Assembly: GCA_016793585.1 (NCBI GenBank)
Contig: JAEUJR010000247.1
Span: 1-11,105 of the forward strand
DNA: 11,105 nucleotides
Reading direction: 5' to 3'
Source of the DNA: Archangium sp.
GTDB taxonomy: Bacteria; Myxococcota; Myxococcia; Myxococcales; Myxococcaceae
Shown here: positions 1 through 6,262 of the stretch, one piece after another
Position numbering within the stretch: the stretch's first letter is position 1
Layout: each line of letters begins with the position of its first letter
Translations under genes and position numbers: made by a program
The notes under the pieces: generated by a model
Database searches by the model: none
Told to the model about the DNA's origin: nothing
What the model saw: the letters and a program-made list of their open reading frames with translations, nothing else

Positions 1-1118
1 CAACCCCCGTCCTGCCCGAGCAGCGCGCCTTCTGACTCGAAGTCTCCGAGGTCGAGCTCGAGCTCGAGCGGCAACGCCTGTTCGATCTCGAGCTCTGGCT
101 TGTCGACCAGGTCGAGGTCAGAGGGATCAGGGGCGGCGGCCAGCATCTGCTGCACGGGCTTGGCTTCACGCGCCTGGCCTGCTGCACGACCGGGCAGGGG
201 CAGCATCTGGTTCGCCTCACGCACGTGCGAGACGAGCTGCCGGGCGACGAGGTCGACCATCTGGTACGCGAAGCGGTGGCCCGAGGCGAAGAGGCCGTCG
301 AAGTGCCGCTCCGACATGCGGAAGAGCTTCGCGGGGCCGGTGGTGAGGCAGCTGGCCGAGCGCGGGCCGCTGTCGATGCAGGCCACGACGCCGAACATGG
401 TGCCCGCCGGCAGGTTCGCCAGCGTCTTGCCGTTGCGGCCGACCGACACCTCGCCGCTCACCAGAAAGTACGCGCCGTCGCTCGGCTCGCCCTCGGCGAA
501 CAGCGGCGTGAGCTCGTGAAACTCGTAGACGTCGAGCTTCTGCGCGAGCGCGAGCTTCACCACCGCGGGCAGCGCCTTGAACGCGGGGAAGGCGTCGAGC
601 TCTTCGACTTCGGGGCGGCGCGCAGGCGGCAGCGCGGGCGTCTCGACGTGCTGGTGCCCCGACGGCACGATGCGCTCGTTGGTCGCGCGCAGGCGCGAGC
701 ACAGGTCGAGGCAGATCTTCCGCAGCACCTTGAACGCCGCCGGCACGAAGGTGGCCCGCATGGCGTGAAACTCCTGCGCGTCGATCTGATGCGCGTGGCC
801 GTCTTGCGTCACCACCGCCGTCGCAGAGCGTGGGCCGTCGTCGACCAGCGCCATCTCGCCGATGACGTCACCCTTGCGCACATACGCGACCGCGACCGGC
901 CGCTTCTGGCCCTGCGTCGTGCTGATCGACACCTCGGCGCCTTCACCGAGCACCCACATCGCCTTGCCGGGCTCGCCTTCGCGGAACAGCACGTCGCCGG
1001 CGCTCAGCTGCACTGGCCGGAGCACGCGAAGGACCTCGTTCATGTCCTCCGGGCCGACGAGAGAGAACAGCGGAATGCCGCGAATGAACTGCTCGAGGGC
1101 AGACGGAGCGCTGGTCAC
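1..1118 (-). CDS. Protein with two cyclic-nucleotide-binding domains (3' end cut by window edge)
   Basis: A frame of 372 codons stays open from the GTG at 1118 to the window edge, so the C-terminus is missing. Two CNB (Crp/PKA-type) domains are visible. CNB1 spans about residues 10-140, with FREGEPG near 45-51 and a canonical phosphate-binding cassette near 86-100 (GEMAL, then PRSATA). CNB2 spans about 175-300, with FAEGEPSDGAYFLVSGEVSVG and a cassette reading FGVVACIDSGPRSAS. CNB2 keeps the Arg, but Val replaces the Glu that normally contacts the ribose 2'-OH, so it may bind nucleotide poorly. An acidic Leu/Glu/Asp tail begins near 330 (LELELDLGD). No helix-turn-helix, kinase or membrane segment is visible in the part present. 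It is probably a cytoplasmic cNMP-responsive regulator or adaptor. The start is supported by an AAGGA ribosome site 7 bases upstream. The gene is divergent from the gene at 1164. The domain call is firm; the biological role is unknown. Confidence 0.9.
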   Translation of the reverse strand, partial: MTSAPSALEQFIRGIPLFSLVGPEDMNEVLRVLRPVQLSAGDVLFREGEPGKAMWVLGEGAEVSISTTQGQKRPVAVAYVRKGDVIGEMALVDDGPRSATAVVTQDGHAHQIDAQEFHAMRATFVPAAFKVLRKICLDLCSRLRATNERIVPSGHQHVETPALPPARRPEVEELDAFPAFKALPAVVKLALAQKLDVYEFHELTPLFAEGEPSDGAYFLVSGEVSVGRNGKTLANLPAGTMFGVVACIDSGPRSASCLTTGPAKLFRMSERHFDGLFASGHRFAYQMVDLVARQLVSHVREANQMLPLPGRAAGQAREAKPVQQMLAAAPDPSDLDLVDKPELEIEQALPLELELDLGDFESEGALLGQDGG

Positions 1119-1125
1119 AATTGCT

Positions 1126-1130
1126 TCCTT
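1126..1130 (-). promoter_or_regulatory. Ribosome binding site that sets the GTG start of the CNB protein
   Basis: Read on the minus strand, AAGGA lies 7 bases before the GTG at 1118. No in-frame ATG lies between it and the first conserved residues of CNB1, so the GTG start is preferred. Confidence 0.6.
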
Positions 1131-1146
1131 AGCACGCCACGAGGGC

Positions 1147-1152
1147 TACACT
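1147..1152 (+). promoter_or_regulatory. Candidate -10 box for the beta-barrel protein gene, in the 45-base divergent gap
   Basis: TACACT fits the TAnnnT pattern and ends 11 bases before the ATG at 1164. The transcript leader would be about 5 bases or absent, and no Shine-Dalgarno sequence sits at normal spacing. No good -35 box is visible; TTGCTT at 1121 lies 20 bases away, which is too far. The 45-base gap (1119-1163) must hold the promoters of both divergent genes, unless one lies inside the other gene. Confidence 0.3.
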
Positions 1153-1163
1153 CTTTTCCCTCA

Positions 1164-2456
1164 ATGCGAGCTCTTCTGTGGGTGGCGCTCCTGGCGGCGG
1201 CTCCGGCCTTCGCGCAGCGCATCGGTGTCGTTCCTTTCTCGGGCCCCAACGCCGCGACGGTGCGCAATCAGCTCGTCACAGCCATCTGTGACACCGCCGA
1301 CTGCGTCAACACCAGCAAGGTGACGACGGGCAACAAGCCCGACTGGAAGAAGGCGAAGAAAGAGGCGCTGCAGTTCTTCGTCACCGGCACCGTCGCGAAG
1401 AAGGGCAAGACGTCGTCACTCACGCTCGAGGTGCTCTCGAAGCCCGGCCCCGCGAAGATGAAGAAGGCGTTTCCGCTCGACGCCGATGGGTTGTCGGCGA
1501 AGAACCTGCAACTCGCCATCGACGCGCTGAAGGGCGCCTTCGCCGGAGCGGCGGCTCAAGAGCCTGCGCCCGTCGACACCACGCCGGCCGTCACCACCAC
1601 GCCGACGAAGACCGACTCGACGAAGAGCTCGGGCGGCACCGCGACGACCACGCCGCCGCCGCCGCCGCCCAGCGACTCCAGGCCCGAGCCCGAGCCCGAA
1701 CCGGCGCCCGCGAAGACCGCGCGCCGCATTCCCTTCATCGCCATCGAAGGCGGCGTCGACCTGCTCAACCGCAGCTTCAGCTACGTGCAGCCCGTCACCA
1801 ACCTGCGCAAGTACAACCTGCCCATCTTCCCGCTCGCGCACGCGAAGCTCGAGTTCTACCCGCTCGCGCTCGGCCGCCAGGACGTTCTGGGAGGCATCGG
1901 CCTCGAAGGGGGCTTCTCGTTCGCGCCGTGGCTGCGCTCGCGCCGCGAGACCGTGATGGACGACGTGTACCCGACCTCGACGATGCGCATCGACGCCGGC
2001 CTCGCCTGGCGCATCATGCCGGTGAAGACGCTCAACCTGTCGCTGATTCCCATCGTCGGCATTCGCTACCACTCGTTCACGGTCGCGCCGAACTCGAGCG
2101 GAGCGCGGCTCGATCTGCTGCCGAACCTCGGCTACGTCGGCCTTCGCGCCGGCGCCGGCTTCGAGGTGGGGCTCGTGAACGACCTCATCTTCTTGTTCGG
2201 GCGTTTCACGGTGGTGCCCGTGTTCTCGAGCGGAGAGATCATCTCGTCGGCGTTCTTCCCCAACGGCTCCAACTTCGGGCTCGATGGCAACGTGGGCTTC
2301 GGCGTGGGAATTCTGAAGGTGCTGCAGGTGCGCGCGGCGTTCGACTTCACGCGCTACGGGCTGACGTTCAAGACCGAGCCGACCGACGCGTTCGTGGCGC
2401 AGGGCGCGGTCGATCAGTACGTGGGCGGTACCATCTCGCTGCGCTTCCAGTACTGA
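1164..2456 (+). CDS. Secreted protein: TolB-N-like domain, Pro-rich linker, predicted outer-membrane beta-barrel
   Basis: This is a 430-residue protein. Residues 1-17 form a signal peptide ending PAFA, with cleavage before Gln18. Residues 18-130 resemble the small alpha/beta TolB-N/FlgO-like fold: the first strand IGVVPF at 20-25, a Cys pair at 42 and 47, and FFVTGTVAKKGKTSSLTLEVL near 71-91, which resembles the same part of the protein at 4080. A low-complexity Thr/Pro/Glu linker follows at about 135-185, with six prolines at 164-169 and PEPEPEP at 174-180. Residues 189-430 alternate polar and hydrophobic residues and are rich in Gly and aromatic residues. They end in I-x-L-x-F-x-Y, which fits the C-terminal beta-signal of outer-membrane proteins although Tyr replaces the usual Phe. 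The role is unknown; a periplasmic sensor or binding domain tethered to a barrel is a fair inference. The frame is open much further upstream, but the signal peptide fixes the start at 1164. Confidence 0.82.
   Translation: MRALLWVALLAAAPAFAQRIGVVPFSGPNAATVRNQLVTAICDTADCVNTSKVTTGNKPDWKKAKKEALQFFVTGTVAKKGKTSSLTLEVLSKPGPAKMKKAFPLDADGLSAKNLQLAIDALKGAFAGAAAQEPAPVDTTPAVTTTPTKTDSTKSSGGTATTTPPPPPPSDSRPEPEPEPAPAKTARRIPFIAIEGGVDLLNRSFSYVQPVTNLRKYNLPIFPLAHAKLEFYPLALGRQDVLGGIGLEGGFSFAPWLRSRRETVMDDVYPTSTMRIDAGLAWRIMPVKTLNLSLIPIVGIRYHSFTVAPNSSGARLDLLPNLGYVGLRAGAGFEVGLVNDLIFLFGRFTVVPVFSSGEIISSAFFPNGSNFGLDGNVGFGVGILKVLQVRAAFDFTRYGLTFKTEPTDAFVAQGAVDQYVGGTISLRFQY
1652..1669 (+). repeat. GCC trinucleotide run (6 copies) encoding a proline run
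   Basis: Six uninterrupted GCC units encode most of Thr163 to Pro169 in the linker of the beta-barrel protein. Such runs can change length by slippage in steps that keep the frame. Confidence 0.85.
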
Positions 2457-2467
2457 TCAGTCGCGAG

Positions 2468-2920
2468 TCACGACGCCCAGGTGATCTCCCACTCGGTGAG
2501 CTCACCCTTCACCAGCACCTCGACCACGTCGCCCACCTTCTTGCCGACGAGCGCCTTGCCGAGCGGGGAGCCGGGCGTCACCACGTGCAGAAAGCCGTCA
2601 CCATCGGGGCCGTGAAGCTCTTCACCGGCGCCAGCTGGAGCCACGAACAACGTCTTGCCCGCTTCTCCGTCTTCGACCTCGACGAGCGAGCCCAGGCCGA
2701 TGCGCTCGCCCTTCTTGAGCGGCGCGGGCTTGAAGTCGGCTGCGGCTGCCCACGCGGCCTCTGCCGACTCGAGCCGTTGCCGTGCCGCCGCGGCGACGTT
2801 GACCGCGCGAGGGGCGCCCGACTTCGCGTCGATGCGCGCGTCTTCGGCGTACCGGAGGGCGGCGTCGTAGACGAGGCGCAGCTTCGACTGCAGCTGGGTG
2901 GCGAGGAAGTGTTTGTCCAT
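2468..2920 (-). CDS. Small divergent GreA/GreB-family factor
   Basis: This is a 150-residue protein. The C-terminal half (about 72-150) matches the GreA/GreB FKBP-like domain that binds RNA polymerase: GSLVEVEDGEAGKTLFVAP near 77-95, and SPLGKALVGKKVGDVVEV at 118-135, which is close to the family signature. The N-terminal half (1-62) is predicted to be a helical hairpin, as in Gre coiled coils. However, the usual tip motif with its two acidic residues (GDLSENAEY type) is not recognisable; the tip region reads AEDARIDAKSGAPRAVN. Asp27 and Asp31 could replace the acids functionally, or the protein may bind the secondary channel without stimulating RNA cleavage. ATG 2920 is chosen because the usual Gre-type start (a short helix, then the first coil) begins there; an in-frame extension to 3082 would run into the catalase gene. 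It converges on the beta-barrel gene with 11 bases between stop codons. Confidence 0.85.
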   Translation of the reverse strand: MDKHFLATQLQSKLRLVYDAALRYAEDARIDAKSGAPRAVNVAAAARQRLESAEAAWAAAADFKPAPLKKGERIGLGSLVEVEDGEAGKTLFVAPAGAGEELHGPDGDGFLHVVTPGSPLGKALVGKKVGDVVEVLVKGELTEWEITWAS

Positions 2921-2927
2921 GTGGCGA

Positions 2928-2955
2928 ACGGTAGCGGCCTTCGGCGCTGCCTCAA
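2928..2955 (-). promoter_or_regulatory. Candidate promoter of the Gre-like gene, possibly leaderless
   Basis: On the minus strand, TTGAGG (2955-2950) and TACCGT (2933-2928) are separated by 16 bases, and TACCGT ends 7 bases before the ATG at 2920. This places transcription start at or near the start codon, and no Shine-Dalgarno sequence is visible. The 79-base gap 2921-2999 also serves the divergent catalase gene, for which I see no clear promoter. Confidence 0.35.
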
Positions 2956-2999
2956 GAAACCGGCTTGCCTCGACGGCATCGCTGGGCTGGAACCCGCGC

Positions 3000-4010
3000 A
3001 TGCCCCGCACCGATTGGAAAGAAGCCGTCGCGCCGAACGAGCGCGAGTCGTTCGACCTGCTCGCCTCGCAGCTGCGCGACATTCAGCGCGAGAAGGCGAA
3101 GGGCCACGGCAGCACGAGCCGCGCGCTGCACGCCAAGCCGCACGTCGGGCTCAAGGCCGAGCTCACCGTGCGAGACGGGCTGCCCGAGTGGGCACGCGTC
3201 GGCATCTTCGCCACGCCCGGCACCTTCAAGGCGTGGCTGCGGCTGTCGAACGGCGGCACCATGCACCAGAGCGACAAGGCGCCCGACGTGCGCGGCATCG
3301 CGCTCAAGGTGACGGGCGTGCCCGGCAAGAAGCTCATCCCCGGCATGGAGGACGCGCCCACGCAGGACTTCCTCGCCATTCTCACGCAGACGATGCCCTT
3401 CAAGACGCCCGAGGCCTTCGTCGGGGTCGTGCGCGCGGCGAACGGGCCGAAGCTGCTCGCGCTGTCGCGCATTCTGGGAACGCTCGGCTTCAGTGCCTTC
3501 GGCATTCTCGGCCAGCTGCAGAAGGGCATGGCGGTGAAGCACGCCTCGCTCGTCGACAACACGTTCTATTCGGTGCTGCCGATTCGCTGGGGCGCCACCG
3601 CGGTGAAGTACAGCTTGCTGCCGGTCAAGGTGCCGCCGCTCACCGGGCCTGTCAGTGAAGACTCGCGCTTCGCCGACGACGCGACCGCGCGCGTGAAGGC
3701 GGCTCCGCTGACGTGGACGCTGCGCGTGCAGCCGTTCGAAGACGAGGCGACGACCCCCATCGAAGACCCGACCGTGCAGTGGAACACCCCGTGGACCGAG
3801 CTCGGTGACGTGACGGTGCCCGTGCAGGACCCGTCGAGTGACTCGGGCAAGAAGCTGACCGCGCTCGTCGACACGTTCTCGTTCGACCCCTGGCACGCGC
3901 CCGAGGAGTTCAGGCCGCTGGGCGCCATGATGCGCGCACGCAGCCACGCGTACCGCGACAGCACCATCGAGCGGAAGGCGGCGAAGGAGCCCGGCCCCGA
4001 CGCGTGGTGA
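3000..4010 (+). CDS. Catalase-family heme protein, minimal form (336 residues)
   Basis: Catalase-fold landmarks appear in order. RALHAKPHVGLKAELTV at 41-57 contains the distal Arg41-x-x-His44. RLSNGG at 81-86 carries the distal-pocket Ser83. APDVRGIALKV (94-104) matches the catalase RGFAVK strand. Near the C-terminus FRPLGAMMRARSHAYRDS (304-321) gives R314-x-x-x-Y318, the proximal heme-ligand motif. Typical catalases have about 480 residues or more, so this is a core-only member, comparable in size to mini-catalases and catalase-related allene oxide synthases. The catalytic distal Asn expected near residue 119 is not evident (EDAPTQDFLAI), which makes true H2O2 dismutation doubtful; peroxidase or lipid-hydroperoxide chemistry is an alternative. 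There is no signal peptide, so it is probably cytoplasmic. ATG 3000 is preferred; longer in-frame starts back to 2898 add Gly/Ala/Arg-type sequence overlapping the divergent gene. Confidence 0.85.
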   Translation: MPRTDWKEAVAPNERESFDLLASQLRDIQREKAKGHGSTSRALHAKPHVGLKAELTVRDGLPEWARVGIFATPGTFKAWLRLSNGGTMHQSDKAPDVRGIALKVTGVPGKKLIPGMEDAPTQDFLAILTQTMPFKTPEAFVGVVRAANGPKLLALSRILGTLGFSAFGILGQLQKGMAVKHASLVDNTFYSVLPIRWGATAVKYSLLPVKVPPLTGPVSEDSRFADDATARVKAAPLTWTLRVQPFEDEATTPIEDPTVQWNTPWTELGDVTVPVQDPSSDSGKKLTALVDTFSFDPWHAPEEFRPLGAMMRARSHAYRDSTIERKAAKEPGPDAW

Positions 4011-4070
4011 CTTGAGGTCTCCTGCCTCCAGCCCGTCGAAGCTGGTTTCGTCGCCAGTGCTTCGCGCTAT

Positions 4071-4074
4071 GGAG
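4071..4074 (+). promoter_or_regulatory. Ribosome binding site that sets the GTG start at 4080
   Basis: GGAG lies 5 bases before GTG 4080. The two nearby ATG codons (4069 and 4075) are out of frame with the conserved protein. The rest of the 69-base gap 4011-4079 has no convincing promoter or terminator. Confidence 0.5.
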
Positions 4075-4079
4075 ATGGC

Positions 4080-4847
4080 GTGTTTGCGTCTTGTCTCGTG
4101 GCCGTGGTCTCGGCTGCAACGCCCGTTCGGGTCGCGGTGATGCCGTTTCAGCTCACGCAGGTCTCTGGCGAGCTCGCGGGGTACGCCGAAGACCGGTTGG
4201 CCACCGAGCTCGCCAATCGGGGCTTCTCGGTCACCACGCCCTCGGAGCTGCAGGCGGTGATTGGCCTCGAGCGGCAGAGGCAGCTGTTGGGCTGCAGCGA
4301 CGATCGCTCGTGCATCGCCGAGATCTCTGCAGCACTGGGCGTCGACTTCATTCTCGTGGGGCGAGTCACGCGGCTGGGCAAACGGTTCGAGGTCGACCTT
4401 CGCCTCGTGCGCCAGAAAGACGCGTCGGTGGCCGCACGTGACGCGCGTGGCATCGATGACGAAGCGCGGCTGGGCGATCTGCTCGCCGAGAGCGCCCGGG
4501 CGCTCGCTGGGCAGGTCACGGTGACGGCGCCGGTGAAGCCCTTCGCGTGGCGGTTGTGGGTGCCCGTGGCGACGGGCGCCGTGCTGCTCGCGGTGAGCGC
4601 GACGTTCTGGGGGCTCGCCGAGCGCTCCTACGCCGCGTGGGTGACGCCCAGCTCGGGGCGCGTGGCGCTGCAACCGGCAGAGGTCGCTCCCACCTTCCAG
4701 TCGTTGTCGCTGCAGCGAAACCTGGCCATCGCCGGCACCTGCGTCGCAGCCGCCCTCATCGCCACGGGCTTCGTGTGGAACGCGCTGGTGCCAGTCGTCG
4801 TCCCGACGGCCGATGGCGCCGCCGTGTCGCTGGGAGGTCGCTGGTGA
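4080..4847 (+). CDS. TolB-N/FlgO-like domain protein with two C-terminal membrane segments
   Basis: This is a 255-residue protein. A short N-terminal hydrophobic segment (1-13) probably acts as a signal peptide or anchor. Residues 15-150 form an alpha/beta domain of the TolB-N/FlgO type: first strand VRVAVMPF at 16-23, helix GYAEDRLATELANRGF, strand SVTTPSEL, a Cys pair at 72 and 78 (GCSDDRSC), then ALGVDFILVGRVTRLGKRFEVDLRLV at 85-110. Two hydrophobic helices follow at about 156-181 and 215-240, with a short Gly-rich tail. I know this layout as a recurrent uncharacterised type in myxobacteria. The domain probably lies outside the inner membrane, judging by the signal segment and the Cys pair. 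The stop overlaps the next gene's start by 4 bases (GTGA), so it is almost certainly co-translated with the lipoprotein at 4844. Its role is unknown; it shares its domain with the gene at 1164. Confidence 0.82.
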   Translation: MFASCLVAVVSAATPVRVAVMPFQLTQVSGELAGYAEDRLATELANRGFSVTTPSELQAVIGLERQRQLLGCSDDRSCIAEISAALGVDFILVGRVTRLGKRFEVDLRLVRQKDASVAARDARGIDDEARLGDLLAESARALAGQVTVTAPVKPFAWRLWVPVATGAVLLAVSATFWGLAERSYAAWVTPSSGRVALQPAEVAPTFQSLSLQRNLAIAGTCVAAALIATGFVWNALVPVVVPTADGAAVSLGGRW

Positions 4848-6262
4848 GACGCCTGCCGCTGCTGGCGCTCGTGCTCGTCACCGCCTGCTGGAGTGAGGCT
4901 GACTTCCGGGCGAAATGCGAAGCCGCAGGCAACTGCATCGCGCCTGAAGATTCGGGCGTCTCGGCCGACTCGGGTGCCAGCGCCGATTCAGGCGCGGTGG
5001 ACGCAGGCGCGGTGGACGCAGGCGTGGCGGACGCAGGCGTGGTGGACGCAGGCGTGGTGGACGCAGGCGCGGTGGACGCAGGCGTGGTGGACGCAGGCTC
5101 GGTGGACGCAGGCGTGGTGGACGCAGGCGTGGTGGACGCAGGCGTGGTGGACGCAGGCGCGGTGGACGCGGGGCTGCTTCCCGACGGCGGAATCACGTGG
5201 GCCGCCGTCGCTGCCGAACTCTTCAACACCACCAACACCAACAGCAGCATCAGCGTGCTGGCGTTTCCGGTGCCGCAGCCCAGCCGGTCGCTTGGCGGTG
5301 TGCTCACGCCGGCCGGCACCGTCATCTGCATTCCATCGAATGGCCACGTGCTCGAGGTGTTCCCCGATGGCGGAGTGCGGTCCATCTACCTCATCGACGA
5401 CGCTGGCTCTGGCGACCTGTGGCAGGGCGGCGTGCTGCTCCCCGACGGCACGGTGTTCGGGTTTCCTCATTCCGTCAGGCCCTACTTTCCGGTGGGCATC
5501 ACGGCGACCACCATCGCGCCCTTCACACAGGAAGTGTCGGGCTTCGCCCCTGCGACCGAGGGCGGCGTCATCACGACGGCGGGCGACGTCATCATGATGC
5601 CGTCGAACGCCAGGACCGTTTCCGTGTGGATGAACGCGGGCTTCGTGAGCGAGGTGCCCATCGACGCAGGCGTCGCTCCCTCGTCCTCTTCCTTCTTCTC
5701 TGGCGCCGTGCTGCGAGCCTCGGGAACGAGCGCGCTGGCCGTTCCGCGCACCGCCGATGCGTTGTGGGAGGTGACCGCGACGACCGCGACACCGCTCGCC
5801 CGCCTCTCGGGCTACGCAGGCGGCCTGCTGTTGCAGAACGGTGACGCCCTGTTGATGCCGCTCGACGGGTCAGCCCGCGTCGCGAGAGTCGACACGGCCA
5901 ACCACGTGACGTCGGGCGGGCCCACGACGCCCACGTCGGGGTACTTCTCGGCCGCGTGGTCGACCAACGGCTTTGGCTACGCGATTCGTACGAACGGTGC
6001 GGCGGGCACGTACCTCACCATCTCGAAGACGGCCGCCGTGACCGAGACGGCGCTCCCTGCGAACGCGAGCCTGCCCGACGGCGGTCTCATCGCGACGAAC
6101 ATCGTGCTCTCGACGACCTCCCGCTACGGGCTCGTCGCCTTCCCCGATGGCCGACTGGTCTCGTGCCCGTACGCAGACTCCCGCCTCGTCTTCATCGTGC
6201 CGAACGGGCGACGCACCGTGCCCGACTGGGTGGTGCTCTCGCCCTGGCTCAACAAGTGGTGA
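4844..6262 (+). CDS. Lipoprotein with VDAG-repeat stalk and predicted beta-propeller
   Basis: This is a 472-residue protein starting at GTG 4844, with a strong GGGAGG ribosome site at 4832-4837 (6-base spacing) and a 4-base overlap with the gene before it. The N-terminus is a lipoprotein signal: RR, a hydrophobic stretch, then the lipobox VTAC with the lipidated Cys15. Residues 37-50 are Asp/Ser/Gly-rich, followed by twelve 5-residue units of the type (A/V)VDAG at 51-110, a flexible stalk. The body (about 118-472) has repeated motifs of the type GG-V/L-L-x-x-x-G-x-x-x-x-x-P. They begin near residues 151, 195, 240, 287 and 326, with weaker copies near 369 and 414, a spacing of 39-47 residues. 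Seven such units suggest a beta-propeller. No catalytic motif is visible. It is probably a surface or periplasmic lipoprotein displayed on a stalk; binding partner unknown. Confidence 0.85.
   Translation: MRRLPLLALVLVTACWSEADFRAKCEAAGNCIAPEDSGVSADSGASADSGAVDAGAVDAGVADAGVVDAGVVDAGAVDAGVVDAGSVDAGVVDAGVVDAGVVDAGAVDAGLLPDGGITWAAVAAELFNTTNTNSSISVLAFPVPQPSRSLGGVLTPAGTVICIPSNGHVLEVFPDGGVRSIYLIDDAGSGDLWQGGVLLPDGTVFGFPHSVRPYFPVGITATTIAPFTQEVSGFAPATEGGVITTAGDVIMMPSNARTVSVWMNAGFVSEVPIDAGVAPSSSSFFSGAVLRASGTSALAVPRTADALWEVTATTATPLARLSGYAGGLLLQNGDALLMPLDGSARVARVDTANHVTSGGPTTPTSGYFSAAWSTNGFGYAIRTNGAAGTYLTISKTAAVTETALPANASLPDGGLIATNIVLSTTSRYGLVAFPDGRLVSCPYADSRLVFIVPNGRRTVPDWVVLSPWLNKW
4994..5173 (+). repeat. 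Twelve tandem 15-base repeats encoding (A/V/S)(V/A)DAG
   Basis: The unit GCGGTGGACGCAGGC, or GTGGTGGACGCAGGC, is repeated 12 times without gaps (180 bases). It is exactly in frame, five codons per unit, and encodes AVDAG or VVDAG with one VADAG and one SVDAG. Variation is almost confined to the first codon of each unit; the last unit also differs in its final codons. Copy number can be expected to vary between strains without shifting the frame. Confidence 0.97.

Noticed and set aside
50..75. Repeated CTCGAG palindromes near the left edge
   Set aside because: They encode the Leu-Glu-Leu-Glu-Leu-Asp tail of the CNB protein; codon choice explains them.
225..1163. Long plus-strand open frame leading into the beta-barrel gene
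   Set aside because: It is antisense to the double CNB gene, is rich in Arg/His/Ala from GC-rich shadow reading, and the real gene begins with a signal peptide at 1164.
2898..2999. Upstream start extending the catalase-family protein by 34 residues
   Set aside because: It would overlap the start of the divergent Gre-like gene and its promoter; catalase-like sequence begins only after 3000.
1928..3658. 576-codon plus-strand open frame
   Set aside because: It runs across the beta-barrel, Gre-like and catalase genes in other frames, with Arg/Ala-rich low-complexity sequence and no domain.
4028..4050. Stem-loop CCAGC / GCTGG followed by TTTCG after the catalase gene
   Set aside because: Only a 5-bp stem with an 8-base loop and three T residues; too weak to call a terminator.
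2952..4673. 573-codon minus-strand open frame
   Set aside because: It is antisense to the catalase and TolB-N-like genes, whose motifs are clear; the frame is a high-GC artefact.
4994..5173. Possible CRISPR-like array
   Set aside because: The unit is 15 bases with no spacers and is in frame with a coding sequence.
4988..5470. Minus-strand frame with a His-Ala-Cys-Val-His repeat resembling a metal-binding protein
   Set aside because: It is the reverse reading of the DAG minisatellite inside the lipoprotein gene; no ribosome site or conserved flanks.
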